A DNA stretch of 64,000 nucleotides from Plantago major (Eukaryota; Streptophyta; Magnoliopsida; Lamiales; Plantaginaceae), in contig CM048840.1 of the NCBI GenBank assembly GCA_026545765.1, forward strand, positions 83,976,877-84,040,876. Reading direction: 5' to 3'. Every line of letters begins with the position of its first letter. The first letter of the stretch is position 1. The notes below the pieces were generated by a model. That model searched no databases, had not been told where the DNA came from, and was given only the letters and a program-made list of their open reading frames with translations. Shown piece by piece: positions 25,148 through 37,446 of this stretch. A program made the translations under genes and the position numbers.

Positions 25148-25434
25148 TGGTTTTATACTTCTACTTTTAGAGGCGCAGAGAATAACGATAGAATAAGGTG
25201 GCTGCAAGCTGTGCTGTGACTGGTTTTTGTTGTTGCTGATTCTCTCTACTCTCTAGCATTAAATTGTCTTCTTTCCATGTTTTACACTTCACTCCCTAAT
25301 ACCTGAAAATACTTGCTACTTTCTAGTACTTCAACTCTCTCCAATATTAAACACTTCCTTTTTCTTTTTCCTAATAAAAAAAGGAGATTAAATTCTCGGT
25401 TTGTTTGATGTTCAAACATTAAAGAACATTTGTC

Positions 25435-26030
25435 ACTACACATTTTCTATCGTTAATGTTTCGCGCCTCGACTATTTTCATTGGGTTGACACGTGACACG
25501 CAGTACATTCCTTCGCCTCAATCATCGCTTCTCCGTCACCTTCAACAATTTCCATCGTCCTCAACCACTACTTGTTACTATATTTAGAAATATAAACTTT
25601 TCCACTAATTTTTAACAAAAAAATAATTAGACACATATTTACATATACATTTATAATTTATAATTATATACATTAAAATTATAATTACAAACAAATATCC
25701 ACATATGTAAAAACATTAAAATTGGATGAACCCTAACTTAAATTTTGATTTTAATTTTAATTTTTTAATAGGGGTATTTTTCATATATAAAAAAATGATT
25801 TTTTTTGTTTTAATATATTTAAATAGTTTAATGCAATATAGACGGTTAGAGCAACACGTAGTGCAACACCTCACGCGATACGAGCGACACCCCATGGCAA
25901 CACTTGGTGCGAAATGTAGCAAATTATTTGATCTCCACAATTAAATTTTTAATATAATGAATCAAAATAAGTGACTGAAGTTAGTCAGAGCGACACCTCG
26001 ACTAACGATAGAAACCCCCAACCCCCTTGT
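25435..26030. mobile_element. Degenerate CACTA-like MITE
   Basis: Begins CACTACACATTTTCTATCGTT. The right part has the inverted motif AACGATAGAAAC, then ACCCCCTTGTAACTA. The inside carries GCGACACC/GCAACACC-type subterminal repeats in both halves. The right terminus is eroded and no target duplication is clear. No coding frame. Confidence 0.4.
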
Positions 26031-27684
26031 AACTATCATGAAACGTTACTAAATGAAAGTATAGTTGCTATGTATATTCATAGCAACCGATTTTGAGAGA
26101 TTAAGAGTTATGTCACCCTACTGGTTAAAGAGAGTTAAATTAAATTATTACTACGGGGTAAAATAGTGACAGAGAAGTTGTTCGCATAAAAAAAAGCATT
26201 ATCATCGATATGATTATGCTCGGTTGACAAGAAACTAAACAATTTAGCTTGGGTTTGAGTGACTCAAGAGAAGGATTTTATACAGGGTTCATAGAAGATA
26301 AAATGTAGTAAAATTCGATTGTGTTAACTCAAATCTCGAGGTAAGTCATGTTAGAAGTTATTGTATAGAGTTGATCATTTATACTTTTTGAATGTGTTGT
26401 GTGAATGATTTCTTCAGCTGATTTTGTGAGATCTGGAATCCTTTGACAAATTGGCTGACTCAGTGAGCCCATTATTCCAAGAAAGAATGTTTGAGTACTT
26501 AATTTGGTAAAGTGACATTATAATTGTTGTATTGGAATTGCACTTGTTGAAAAAGAGATAGATATGTATTGCCTTCTTTGTATGTGCTCAGACACTTGAT
26601 TCCATCAAGTTTTCCAGGTTTGTAATGAAGAAGACGAGACTAATTGTGCTTTTAATGAGGGACTGTCCATATGCAAGAATGGTTTGGCTTTTATCTAGCA
26701 TAGCTCACTCTAAATTATGTTGTGTTTATTGTCAAGTTGACGTAGATGAGTTATGGTACAATAAAAATAAGTTATACTTACATGAGTATACTTCTATCTC
26801 TCCATTGGACCCATCAACTTTAAACGAATTGAATTGTAGTAGGGAGAGTAGAGTTGTTGCTGCTGCTGCTACTACTCTGTGAACTCGTGATTGTGCCGAC
26901 CACCTGAAGAAGGGTGAATTAAGGTGAAAACGGTGCAGTTCGAACCAGAAATGGATAGCGGGGAACCGATAATAATTCGTAACTTTATCGGTCTCGAATT
27001 CTCGATCTTGTTTGAAAGAGAGAGAATCATGGAAACTTAAATGTTTAAGTTGCTCCAGAATACGCCTCACACGCGTAGCGTGTGACACAATTGCTAGTAA
27101 GTATATATGTATATTGTTTTAAACAATATTACTAATGTTATATAATCAATATTTTACGTCGCTTTTTTATGATATGATATACCAATGTTCTAAGTAAAAC
27201 CCTGATATAAATGTAATGTTTGCTTTTTTTAACACTTATAGACGGTCTCTAAAGAGACTTACTCATAAGCATATGAGAAAATACTACTTCCTCCGTTCCA
27301 GTAAAATCTTACTGATTTATCATTTTTTATGTCCCAACTAAAGCTTTTCGTTTCTTTTTTGACAATTTTTTTCAAATATACTATTTTAAATATTGAATAG
27401 TACTCTTCCAAAATGAAATTAATGAAGTCAAATCACAAGCAATCGAAATATATACATCTTTTATTTTGTTGATGCAAAAAGTGAATGAGAATTTATGTTT
27501 GGGATGGATAGAGTAAATTTTATTCAAAAACACATCTAAAAAAGTTGAAGTACTTGAGTACAAATAAAGAGAGTTTTGTATAGAAATAGAAAAGTAAGAA
27601 AGGTGAGATAGTAAAATGTAATTATATTAGTTGTTTCCAGATCTTCTTGTTTTAAAGTTTATGTTTCTCTTCTGAAAGAGAAAG
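26031..27684. other. Intergenic, no gene recognised
   Basis: AT-rich sequence with short reading frames that have no conserved motif. A CTTCCTCCGTTCCAGTAAAA stretch near 27290 looks like one end of an eroded Stowaway MITE. The 17-bp palindrome CACACGCGTAGCGTGTG lies near 27070. Confidence 0.5.
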
Positions 27685-28529
27685 TCTAGTAAAATGCCTG
27701 ATTTTCCTATACAATAGGAAATGCCATATTAGATTAGTGTAAGTTATATGGGGGAATTAATATTGTGTCTGTGAGTTTTTATAACTGGGGAATTTATGTT
27801 GTGACTGTAGGTGTTTGCATCTAGCACGCTGAGAAAAAAAGAGCAGATGAAAAGTTCGGACTTATCTGAGAGATTTATCCGGTGTCTGTGAGTTTTTGCA
27901 TCAGTGAAATTTATTTTGTGTCTGTGGGTTTTTGCATCTGTGAGATTTGTGAAATTTATGTTGCGTCTGTGAGTTTTTATAACACTACAAAAAAAAAAAA
28001 AAAGGTTTAGGGACGGATTTATCCGTCCCTAAACCATAGCCGATTCATCCCTAATCCGTTAGGGACGGATTAGGGACGGATAGGGACGCCCGTCCTTAAA
28101 ACGGGCGTCTCTAACCGTTTAGGGACGGATAATATATCCGTCCCTAAACAGGGACGGATTTTATCCGTCCCTAATGGTCAAACACCATTAGAGACGGATA
28201 TTATCCGTCTCTAATGGCTGTGACCCTTAGGGACGGATTTACGGATTTATCCGTCCCTAATCAACGGGATGGTTTAGGGACGGATATTATCCGTCCCTAA
28301 ACTGGTTTTTTTTTAATTTTTTTTTATTTTTACATTTTTTACATTTCACTAGTTTTACAATGTAGTCGTAGATAATATACCCGAAAGTGATAAAATTGCA
28401 TTAATTAAAATAGAGATTCGATAAAATATCCGAACAAAAGACTAAATATCCGAACAAGATGAATAGTGTGAAAAGTATGTATCTAGAACAACGTAAGTAC
28501 ATGAGCATCTAAGAACCGGGAGGAGGCGG

Positions 28530-30390
28530 TGGTTGTTAGTTCGCAGCGAACATCTGTTGTGCCATCTCATCCATCCGACGAGTGATATGAGCTTGCTGCT
28601 CTAGAAGTTGATCGATCGTTTGTTTGAGAGGATTCATCAACTCATTCACCTACTCTTGAGTGTAGAAAATTTTCACGTGATGAGGATGCCTGCTGCGACA
28701 CGGAGAAGCTACCACCGGGTGTCAATGAAGGGCCCAAACTGCCGAGCCCATACACTCGACCCTTAGTGTCCATCGGATTAACTTGGAAGAATATTTGGTC
28801 CTGCTCTCGAATTGTGAGCTCATGACCATCGATAATCCTCTCCTCCATAATCCGCTCCACCTCAGTCTGCAATAGTGTAGTGCATACGAAATGAGATACA
28901 GTTTTAGGAAGATACGCTCGATATATAATATACACAAATACAAATGTGAACCTTAACAAAGAAACATACCCCAATTTGTTGCCCTAGGATCACCCATATG
29001 CCATTCTTCATTTTTGCCTTCTTGAAGTGGTGAAGAGCGTGAGGCTCCCACATGGAGTCAAGAACATGCAAACAAGTAGAAAGTTGTTAGAAATGAAAGC
29101 AAAAACATAAGTACAAATCATATTGCAAGTCGAAATAACATATATACTAATCGACATCCGCTGTCAGAACAATACCATGACCCATAATGATGCTCGGAGG
29201 TGCCTATACCATCTCAAGGCCACCAACCGGTTCGCTCCATGTCCATGACCAATGGATCTCTCCAGTACTCCTGCCAAAGTGCCCACTCATCATCTCCCAT
29301 CCACTGCGGCTTTACCCCAGAGGCTTTCATGTTGCAAACCATCCTCTTATAACACTCTGACCCAACAGTCTCGAAAACAGGCCACAGTTGGGGAATGAGG
29401 GCATTGGGAATGAAGTAGTACTTCTACAACATTTCCATAAGTAGCAAGCCCAAATACATTAATGAAAGCTGGAATTTAAAGTAAACACAAGTACAGTGGC
29501 TAACATACCACAAAATCAGCACAACAAGTTCAGTAATGGTGACTAACATATCACCCAAGTACAGTGGCTAACATACCACGAAATCAGCACAACAAGTTCA
29601 GTAATGGTGACTAACATATCACCCAAGCACAAGGCTAACATACCACTCAAATTGTCCTAAAATTTACTAACACAATGGTGACTAACATATCACCCAAGTA
29701 CAGTGGCTAACATACCACGAAATCAGCACAACAAGTTCAGTAATGGTGACTAACATATCACCCAAGTACAGTGGCTAACATACCACGAAATCAGCACAAC
29801 AAGTTCAGTAATGGTGACTAACATATCACCCAAGTACAGTAGCTAACATACCACTTAAATCAAGACAACAAGTCAAAGAACAAAGGATAAAGCTTTGTAA
29901 CATTTAAACTTACCGCATCTCATCAAAATAATGATGCTTCATCCTCTCGGAGCGTAGACCACTTCTCCTCCTTCACCGGCTTCTCCTCCAAGTCTTATAA
30001 TCTTACCAAGATTTTGAGGCACCGGTAGCCAAAGCCTCATATAAATGAGATAGACATGAAACAAACATTATTAGTATATTCATGTAACATTTAGTAATTA
30101 TCCAAGTTATGTTCTACAAATGCATAATACTTACTTCTTCCTGCTCGAACAAAACCGCTTCCCATTCCAACTAGCCGGTGTCGAACGGTGTAGGGACACC
30201 GTCGGAGGATAAGTCAAGAACATGGGTGACGCCCCACGCCGAGCTGCTGGGAGTCTCAGAACTCGCGATCGTGAACTCCGCCAATGTCATAGCCCCCCGA
30301 AGGGCTACCCGCATCAGGACCACCACTAGTACCACTAATGGCCGGTGGACGGTATGTGGACCTCCTATGCCTCGGCATCTGCAAATTCAT
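28530..30390 (-). pseudogene. CACTA-encoded plant transposase (Ptta/En/Spm type) remnant
   Basis: Pieces in order on the minus strand: MPRHRRSTYRPPAISGTSGG (from 30378); NMKASGVKPQWMGDDEWALW then QEYWRD (about 29340-29230); WEPHALHHFKKAKMKNGIWV (about 29055-28985); the segment MEERIIDGHELTIREQDQIF with KGRVYGLGSLGPS (about 28860-28730); and a C-terminal coiled coil (LEQQAHITRRMDEMAQQM, about 28640-28545). The KGRVYGLGS block, preceded by an acidic/hydrophobic segment and followed by a helical tail, is typical of the accessory CACTA protein. Tandem repeats and stops interrupt it, so it is either intron-rich or dead. Confidence 0.65.
29484..29870. repeat. Tandem repeat, about 68-bp unit, inside the CACTA element
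   Basis: At least five near-identical units contain AATGGTGACTAACATATCAC and CAAGTACAGTGGCTAACATA followed by CCACGAAATCAGCACAACAAG. One unit (about 29615-29690) is diverged. The array separates two parts of the transposase remnant and probably sits in an intron. Confidence 0.9.
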
Positions 30391-30749
30391 ACAACAAGTG
30401 TTAGTAAGAAAGACGAGATGAATTGGCAGGTAAAACATATATGAATTGGCATGCATGTAAAACATATATATTTAACATGTCAAGAAGACTAAAAAGTCGA
30501 GTTAATCAAGAACCACCAGTATACACATACCCTCGTCCTCCTCGCCCGTGGTTAAGTCTACATATTGGTCTTCATGCAGCTCAATGTACTCATCAGGAGC
30601 ATGTACAACATTTCTCGCTGTTTCATCCACAACCTCTTCTTGGTAAAGTTGGTAATCGAGTCGCCTTCTTATCGGGATTAATAATTCATCAATTAACATG
30701 CGTCTCAATTTATTAGATTTATAACATGTATAACATTACGTATTTAGTT

Positions 30750-30965
30750 TCATTACAATTACAATTACATTTTTAATTATGATACGTTAACAATTGGTAA
30801 TGAATTACATGCATTTTACGATTACAATTCAATCCCACTGGTAGTTATAACATTTATACCATTACGCATTTAGTTTCATTACAATTACAATTACAATTAC
30901 ATTTTTAATTATGATACGGTAACAATTGGTAATGAATTACATGCATTTTACGATTACAATTCAAT
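30750..30965. repeat. Tandem duplication (about 130-bp spacing) in the CACTA element
   Basis: An 80-bp block (TTTAGTTTCATTACAATTAC ... CATTTTACGATTACAATTCAA) occurs twice; the second copy has one extra ATTACA unit. Confidence 0.85.
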
Positions 30966-32319
30966 TTTCTAGTAGTTAAACTTCCATATATCTATTAACA
31001 TTACAAATTGTAGATGAAAATATTATTGATTGTTTTTATGTTAATACTCCAAAATTATATTAAAATCACCAAAATCACCAAATTGTCTCCAAACACACAA
31101 TTAAATCTTCATAATCCTAGTACGTATACGAAAATAGCTAAGTAAATACCCTACACACTTACAATCATATATAGTAACATCATACTAGCAATCCAATTTC
31201 ACAATAAATATATCAATTGCACATCTCAAAGCTAACCCAATACGTAGTATAAGCTAAATTATCTAATACATACTTCCTATAAACATACAATTGATCAAAC
31301 TAGTCGAAATTCATAAAATTCCCAAAATTTAAAACGTAAGGGTTTTAGCCAAAATACCTTCAATTTCGGGAAAAATAGCGGATGAAAGTTGAAATTGATG
31401 CACAATCCGAGCTCCTTCTTCGACGAGCTTCGAAACGAGACCAAGATTGGCCGGAATCGTCGAGATTTGGCCGGAAAATGCTTGGGACGAATTGGGGGAA
31501 AGAAAGGAAGAAGGAATGAAATGGAAATGGAAATGATTCTGCTTCCCGTGTTCTGTTTAGAACACTGAGTTTTAGGGACGGAGAGATATCCGTCCCTAAG
31601 CCGTCTCTACCATTAGGGACGGGTAGATATCCGTCCCTAAAAATGTTTTTTTTTTTATTTTTTTTCGGGTCAACAGTTTTAGGGACGGATAAAAAATCCG
31701 TCCCTAAAACAGGGACGGATTAGGGACGGTTTATATAATCCGTCCCTAATTAAGGACGGATTAGGGACGGATAGGCCTATCCGTCCCTAAAAGAGCTGAT
31801 TCGTCCCTAAATTAGGGACGGATTTATCCGTCCCTAATTTCCGTCCCTAAAACTGAACTTTCTTGTAGTGTAATTGGGGGAATTAATGTTGTGTCTGTGA
31901 GTTTTTATAACTGGGGGGGATTAATGTTGTGTCTGTGAGTTTTTATAACTGGGGGGATTAATGTTGTGTCTGTGAGTTTTTATAACTGGAGAATTTATGT
32001 TGTGACTGTAGGTTTTTGCATCTAGGGCAACCTAAAAAACTGGCTTTTCCTATTCTAACGAAAAGTCAGGCATTTTTCTAGAATTTGTATTTCTGAAATT
32101 GGGTTTTGCTATTGTCAGGTAAGCGATGGTTCATGATGAGAATAATTGATCTTTTATTTTTCACAAAGTCTTAGGAAAGACCAAGTATATAGAGAGACTA
32201 TAAAGACGGGTTTGTTTGCAATTTACCACACTTATTTGCATTTTCGCGGGTCATTGGGTCGGTCAATTCATTTTCACGGGTCATTGGGTCGGGTCATTTC
32301 ATTTTCGCAGGTCAATTTA

Positions 32320-33190
32320 CCAGGTTTAGTTAAAAACATTACTTATATAGTTAAGAACATTACTTAAATATGTACGGACATTACTTAAATAGATGACAAC
32401 ATTTGAAGATACAATAACATATTATTACACTAATTCATATTCAATTACTCGATTTGAGTTAATGTTCTTAGTTTATTGGATAAGTTTCCGAATTAACCAA
32501 GTAATGTTCATGATTATTCATGTAAGGTTTCTATTTAACTCAGCAATGTTGTTAACATTACTTAAATAGTTAGGAACATTACTTAAATATATTAAAACAT
32601 TGTGTAAATATATAAAATATCGTTTCTGATAACATTATAGAAATTCCTAAGAACATTACTCAAATAGTTGAGGACATTACCCAAATAGTTGAGAACATTA
32701 CTAATATAGTTAAGAACATTATACCCTAGGTCATCACTCATATACCTAATAACATTTTACTCAAATAGTTGAGAACACTGTCAACATAGTTAAGAACATT
32801 ATACTCTATACATCATTCATATAAACAAGAACATTACTCAAATAGTTAAGAACATTACACAAATACGGAAAAACATTTCTCAGAATCCTAATATATGGAG
32901 TGTCATACATATGAATATGTAAGAACATTGTTTGGATATAAAATAGACAACATAAGCTAATATATGGACTTTTCTTTTATCACATTTAGAGTTTCCTCAG
33001 GTTCTTTATTTGCCTCGTCAATAATGTCGTTGGTTGCATTGTTATCTCCATCATTTTATGCTGATCTTCTCAGTACAATGTCCTTCTCCAGTTGATCCCA
33101 AATATGACGTTGATGAGAACATAACAGTAAACACAAGAACATAGGTTATATAAGTGATAACATTGATTGTATAAGCACTAACATTGATGA
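32320..33190. repeat. Degenerate AACATTAC array, left of the Tat retrotransposon
   Basis: Dozens of AACATTA/AACATTAC words, about 20-25 bp apart, in a loose unit like AGTTAAGAACATTACTCAAAT. The same array resumes directly after the retrotransposon's right LTR. Non-coding, very AT-rich. Confidence 0.85.
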
Positions 33191-34085
33191 TGTTGATACG
33201 GACATGTGTCCAATCCGTTAAGGGCGCCATAGAGCGTGTCCTAGAGCGCATCAAGGTCGAATAGCCAATTCAGTACTAGTCCGACCTTCAAATGGTCCGA
33301 CCTGAGGGAAACCATTCCAGGTCAACTAGTACTTACAAGTCAGCACACCTCCTCAGCTAAGTCCAACCAAGCTAGGTGTACGACTTCCGAACCTGACAAA
33401 AGGTCACATGGTCCTTCCGAGTACCACAAACTGTCAGTCCTAGGATGCCAAACGGACCGGACAAGAGAATCTCGGACGCCACCATCACATTAAGACCAAA
33501 CGTATATAATAGAACCACTGAGATACTTCCGTGAAACTCCTGGCTCGGACACCCATAGTTACCGAGGCGATCAACCAAGGCATGATCATGTCAGGGATCG
33601 ACACGGACCCAACAAAGGGACAAGATTTCAGAGGGAAAAGGTCCAAACTACCCTCCCAGGCCCATTAATCGGATATGGGCTACTGTTCACTATTGGGCTG
33701 TGGGCCAAAGGTAGCATTGGTGTCCAAATCTGAAGCATACACTTGGCACCATCTTATGAGTCATCTCATAAGATATGGTCTCTATAAATATAACCCAAGG
33801 TCCAAGACCTTAAGGTAAGTGATTCTTCCAAGCCATACTGATATCATAACATTCCTCATAATTATTACATTGAGAGCTTACAACTCTCTCTTGAGTAAAG
33901 TCTCTTACCGGATTGACATACGCAATCCGGGTTACCCTTTCTAACCCCCCCCCCCCCCCCTCCACTTAGTCCTTTCAGGTACTCTAGCTAGGACAGTTAC
34001 TGCATCGGACTTCTAGTAGGAGGCGGATCTTAGACTAGGTTGCTTGTAATAGTTTAGTTAGTGTTTGAGGCTAAACCCCTCAACA
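33191..34085 (+). repeat. Left LTR of the Ty3/gypsy Tat-lineage element
   Basis: Begins TGTTGATACGGACATGTG and ends GGCTAAACCCCTCAACA (TG...CA), 895 bp. Its partner is 61964-62855. It contains a TATA-like TCTATAAATATA at about 33781 and a long poly-C run near 33946-33961. The flanks are GATGA on the left and GATGG on the right of the whole element (4 of 5 bases). Confidence 0.95.
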
Positions 34086-34088
34086 TTT

Positions 34089-34106
34089 TGGCGCCGTATG
34101 TGGGAA
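34089..34106 (+). other. Primer-binding site of the Tat element
   Basis: TGGCGCCGTATGTGGGAA begins three bases after the left LTR. The first nine bases complement a tRNA 3' end of the form ACGGCGCCA, the tRNA-Asp type common in Tat/Athila elements; the remainder is diverged. Confidence 0.7.
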
Positions 34107-34140
34107 ACTTCACAAAAGGTCCCGTGCTTAAGTCAGGCTG

Positions 34141-36111
34141 ATGGCAAGAACAAGACGGACAACACGAACCAGTGCTGCAGGCATTGGGACTCCACGCCCA
34201 CGCCCACGCAGACGTCCGCCCAACCGAGGACGAAGAGCCACAGTGGCTGAAAGGAACGCTGGAGGGAGATATCCGAGCGATGGTCACACAGCGAGCCCAT
34301 CCTCCGATGAGGGAAGAGACCTTCTGCCCAGGGGAATCCGTAATACTCCTGAGAACATTGTACCTGAGAACCATGGAGAAGGGGTCATGAAGCCCGGCAG
34401 GCTCAAGGCCCCACTACGGGTCAACAGTTTACTATTCCCGATGGTCGCATCGTCCGCATTAGTGACCTCGGATTAAGTGAGACTCAGTTCGATAGATTGC
34501 TTATGATAATCCAAGGTTGCCTCGGGTCTAACAATGCCCATCCTCAGCAAGTCACTCCGCCAGTGGCTACTCTGGTTCAAGCAGAGCCCGCCCTATCAAG
34601 GAACAGGCAACGTCCGATCTAGCAGGTTCGGGGAATCAGCACCTCAAGAGGATCTCAAGGAACCTTCTAGATCGGAGAGCATCCGCCTCCCAAGTTCGGG
34701 GTGAAGGAAGTCCGACGGTAGGAGAGAGTATCGAGGAGGATAACAAAAGATAGAGCTCCAACAAGCACCTCCGAGAGCCGTAGATCATGTAGCGTAAACC
34801 ATTCTAGTGGTCCACCTAGACAACCGCGACGAAGCCATCCTAGGACGGGGAGATTATGAATGCGTAAGAAATCTATGCTCAACAAAGCTTGAGGCCCAGA
34901 TTCTAAATCTCGACCCGGTAAAGGATCATGAGCAGATAGCTACTAGTACACCAAACCCTTTGTGTGATGAAATCATGAGAGAAAAGGAAAGGAACAGGAA
35001 CTTGGATCAAGTAATTCCGAACTTGGAATACTATTACGGGGATACTTGTCCCGTTGGAAACTTGACAAGGTACAATAGTAAGATGGATTCCAAGGGGATG
35101 AGCGACATCACGAAAGCTCTCACGTTCTCATCTACTCTCTTCGGAACGGCCATGGATTGGTACACTGCGTTGCCAAAAAAGTCGATAAGGTCTTATGCGG
35201 ACCTCTCCTCCAAGTTTCTGGGACGATTTGGAAAATCGAAAAGAAGAAAGCGCACTGTCAAGCATCTAGCAGAAGTTATCCAAAGGGGGCAAGAGGATCT
35301 CAGGACCTTCCTAGATCGCTTTAACGCGGAAGTTCTTCAAGTTGAGCCACACAAGATAGGAACGGTCCACACCGTATGCTAATACTTTCAACTCAGAGTT
35401 CCAGGTAAAACTTTCTAGTCAGGAAGTGAGGAGTGAAAAGCATTTGGATGACATCTGTGAAGAAGTAATGTATGGAGAGGAGTACCGAAGGAATGTTCCA
35501 GTGAGAGCAGGATCCAAGAAGGGAAAGGAGCCAGTAAAACAATAGCACCGCCCTAATAAGTTTGATCCGAGGAAGGATCACAGAGATAAGGGCTTCCACA
35601 GAGAAAGGAGTCCGCCAAGGAGATATGCAGATTATACCCGTCTCAATAGACCAAGATCCGGCATCTTGGCAACTATTATTGAGAAGAAGCTGGATGTCCA
35701 ATGGCCAAATCCCTCTCACAACAACTGGAAGAACAAGAATGCAAAGGGGTATTGCAAGTTTCACAAGAGTCGTGGTCATGAGACGGACGATTGCATTCAA
35801 CTGAAAACGGAGGTTAAACATTTGATAAGAGAGGGAAAGTTGGAAGAGCACGTCTATACGGATGAGCCTTCTAGACATGATAAGACGGAACGAAAAAGGG
35901 ATGATAGAGCTACAGAGCCACCGCCCCACCCTCTATCCTTGCCACCTCCGCCAGCCCACCGTCCGCCTCGCTGGGACCGACACCCATACAGGTACGATGA
36001 TGATGTTGAAATGGAGAACCCTCCATACAGTGGAGTGATCAACACCATAGCAGGCGGACCAACTGGGGGCGATAGTAGGAACGCAAGAGAGCTTAACACT
36101 GTAATCTCCTA
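34141..36111 (+). pseudogene. Tat-lineage gag
   Basis: An N-terminal basic/proline part (34141-34476) is followed by a Retrotrans_gag domain at 34807-35382, with YNSKMDSKGMSDITKALTFS, GTAMDWYTALPKKSIRSYAD and LRTFLDRFNAEVLQV. The C-terminal part at 35666-36111 has a CCHC-like YCKFHKSRGHETDDC and a Pro-rich tail. Stops and frame changes interrupt it (for example a TAG at about 35545 and a frame change after 35382). Gag would form the virus-like particle. The order gag-pro-RT is normal for Ty3/gypsy. Confidence 0.85.
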
Positions 36112-36114
36112 ACA

Positions 36115-37446
36115 ATGATGATCATATGTCGCCCAGCAATTCGAAGGACAAATGCTATATACTTTGATGATAGTGAGATCCCTCCTCCTACGGCAGGAGG
36201 TGAAGACATAGATGATCCGGATGTTCCGATGGTGGTTTCTTTAACCATTGCAACTTATCGAGTAAACAAGATCCTGGTAGATACAGGGAGTTCCTCAAAC
36301 ATCATCTCCAAATCGACAATAGATCAGATGAATCTGGGAGGAATCCGATATGAGAGAGTCAATACCTCCATATTAGGGTTCGGAGGAGGTACTGTCCGTC
36401 CTCTAAGAAGTGTCATGCTTCATGTTTCACTTGGGACACATCCCGCAAGAGTGACACAGCTAGTCCGTTTTGTAGTGGTGGATCGAACTTTTGACTACAA
36501 TGCCATCTTTGGTCGTCCCGGACTCAATCAATTCCGAGCTATACCTTCCACCCTCCATAATAGGATGAAGTTCCCGACCCCATATGGAGTTGGAGAGGAA
36601 GTGGGGAACATCCGAGAAGCTTGGGAGTGTTATATTAGGTCCACAAGGAGAGCATCCGCACCAGTGTTGGCAGTCACTGTGACTTCTGATACGCAGGCTG
36701 TTCTTCCACCAAAGAAAGAGAATCCTAACATTGGGGTGGGGATCCAGAAGGATAATTTTCCTAAAACTGCACGGATCGAGCCTCATGAAACTCTCAGGGA
36801 AGTTGAGCTGGTTGTGGGGAGCCCGAATAAGAAGACTATAATCGGGACAGAGATGAGCGCGGAAGTGGAAATGAAGCTCATTACTTGTCTCCGAGATAAC
36901 AATGATGTCTTTGCTTGGAGTACTGACGACCTAAAGGGGATAGATCCGAGGATCGTTGCTCACCGTCTGAACATGGATCCCTCGATTAAATATATACGCC
37001 AGAAGAGAAAGGATTTTGGTCCTATCAAGGATGCCATCATATCCGCCGAAGTTAATCTACTCACGAAAGCAGGACATATTGAAGAGGTTCGTTATTCTGA
37101 TTGGGTTTGCAACGTGGTTCTAGTAGAAAAGTCACCAGGCAAATGGCAGCAATGATTTCACCAGGCTAAATAAGTTTTGCCCAAAGGATCCATACCCTTT
37201 GCCACGGATAGACCAATTGGTTGATTCTACAGCTGGATGCGCGTTACTGAGTTTCATGGACGCGTATCAAGGATTTTACCAGATTCGGATGGCGAAGGAG
37301 GATATTAAGAACACAACTTTCTTTGCTGCATGAGGGGTATATTGCTTTAAAGTGATTCCCTTCGGATTGAAAAACATTGGAGCAACTTACCAATGACTGG
37401 TGAATCAGATGTTCAAGGAAGAAATTGGCAAGACCATGGAGTTATA
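36115..37446 (+). pseudogene. Tat-lineage pol, protease and first half of reverse transcriptase
   Basis: An aspartic protease with ILVDTGSSSNIIS lies at about 36270-36310. The reverse transcriptase begins near 36930 (NDVFAWSTDDLKGIDP) and continues with KAGHIEEVRYSDWVCNVVLV, a broken KWR/FTRLNK stretch at 37140-37170, LPRIDQLVDSTAGC, FMDAYQGFYQIRMAKED and IPFGLKNIGATYQ with in-frame TGA codons. Coding stops at 37446, just before the catalytic YVDD motif, where the copia element is inserted. The reading resumes at 52573. Confidence 0.9.

Larger units (their letters stand above)
27983..31870. mobile_element. CACTA (En/Spm-like) transposon, 3.9 kb
   Basis: Starts CACTACAAAAAA and ends TTTCTTGTAGTG, with a TAA target duplication on each side (27980-27982, 31871-31873). 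Subterminal regions 28000-28320 and 31565-31860 are dense arrays of TTAGGGACGGAT and its inverse ATCCGTCCCTAA, the classical arrangement of transposase-binding repeats. The inside has a degenerate minus-strand transposase-associated gene and a block of 68-bp tandem repeats. I found no main transposase (TNP2/TNPD-type), so it is probably non-autonomous. Confidence 0.93.
27685..32091. repeat. Minisatellite with inverted flanking arms, split by a CACTA element
   Basis: Around 27740-27982 and 31871-32015 there are several copies of a unit containing TTGTGTCTGTGAGTTTTTAT followed by AACTGGGG. The outer borders are inverted relatives of each other: TCTAGTAAAATGCCTGATTTTC on the left and GAAAAGTCAGGCATTTTTCTAGA on the right, each followed inward by a related AATAGGAAAxGCC string. 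The two halves look like one unit before the CACTA insertion. Confidence 0.65.

Noticed and set aside
26625..26882. 85-codon open frame downstream of the OSCA promoter
   Set aside because: No recognised motif, overlaps a frame of similar length on the other strand, and sits in AT-rich sequence; not supported as a gene.
27120..27240. ATTGTTTTAAACAATATT palindrome
   Set aside because: Too short and AT-rich to be evidence of an element or a terminator.
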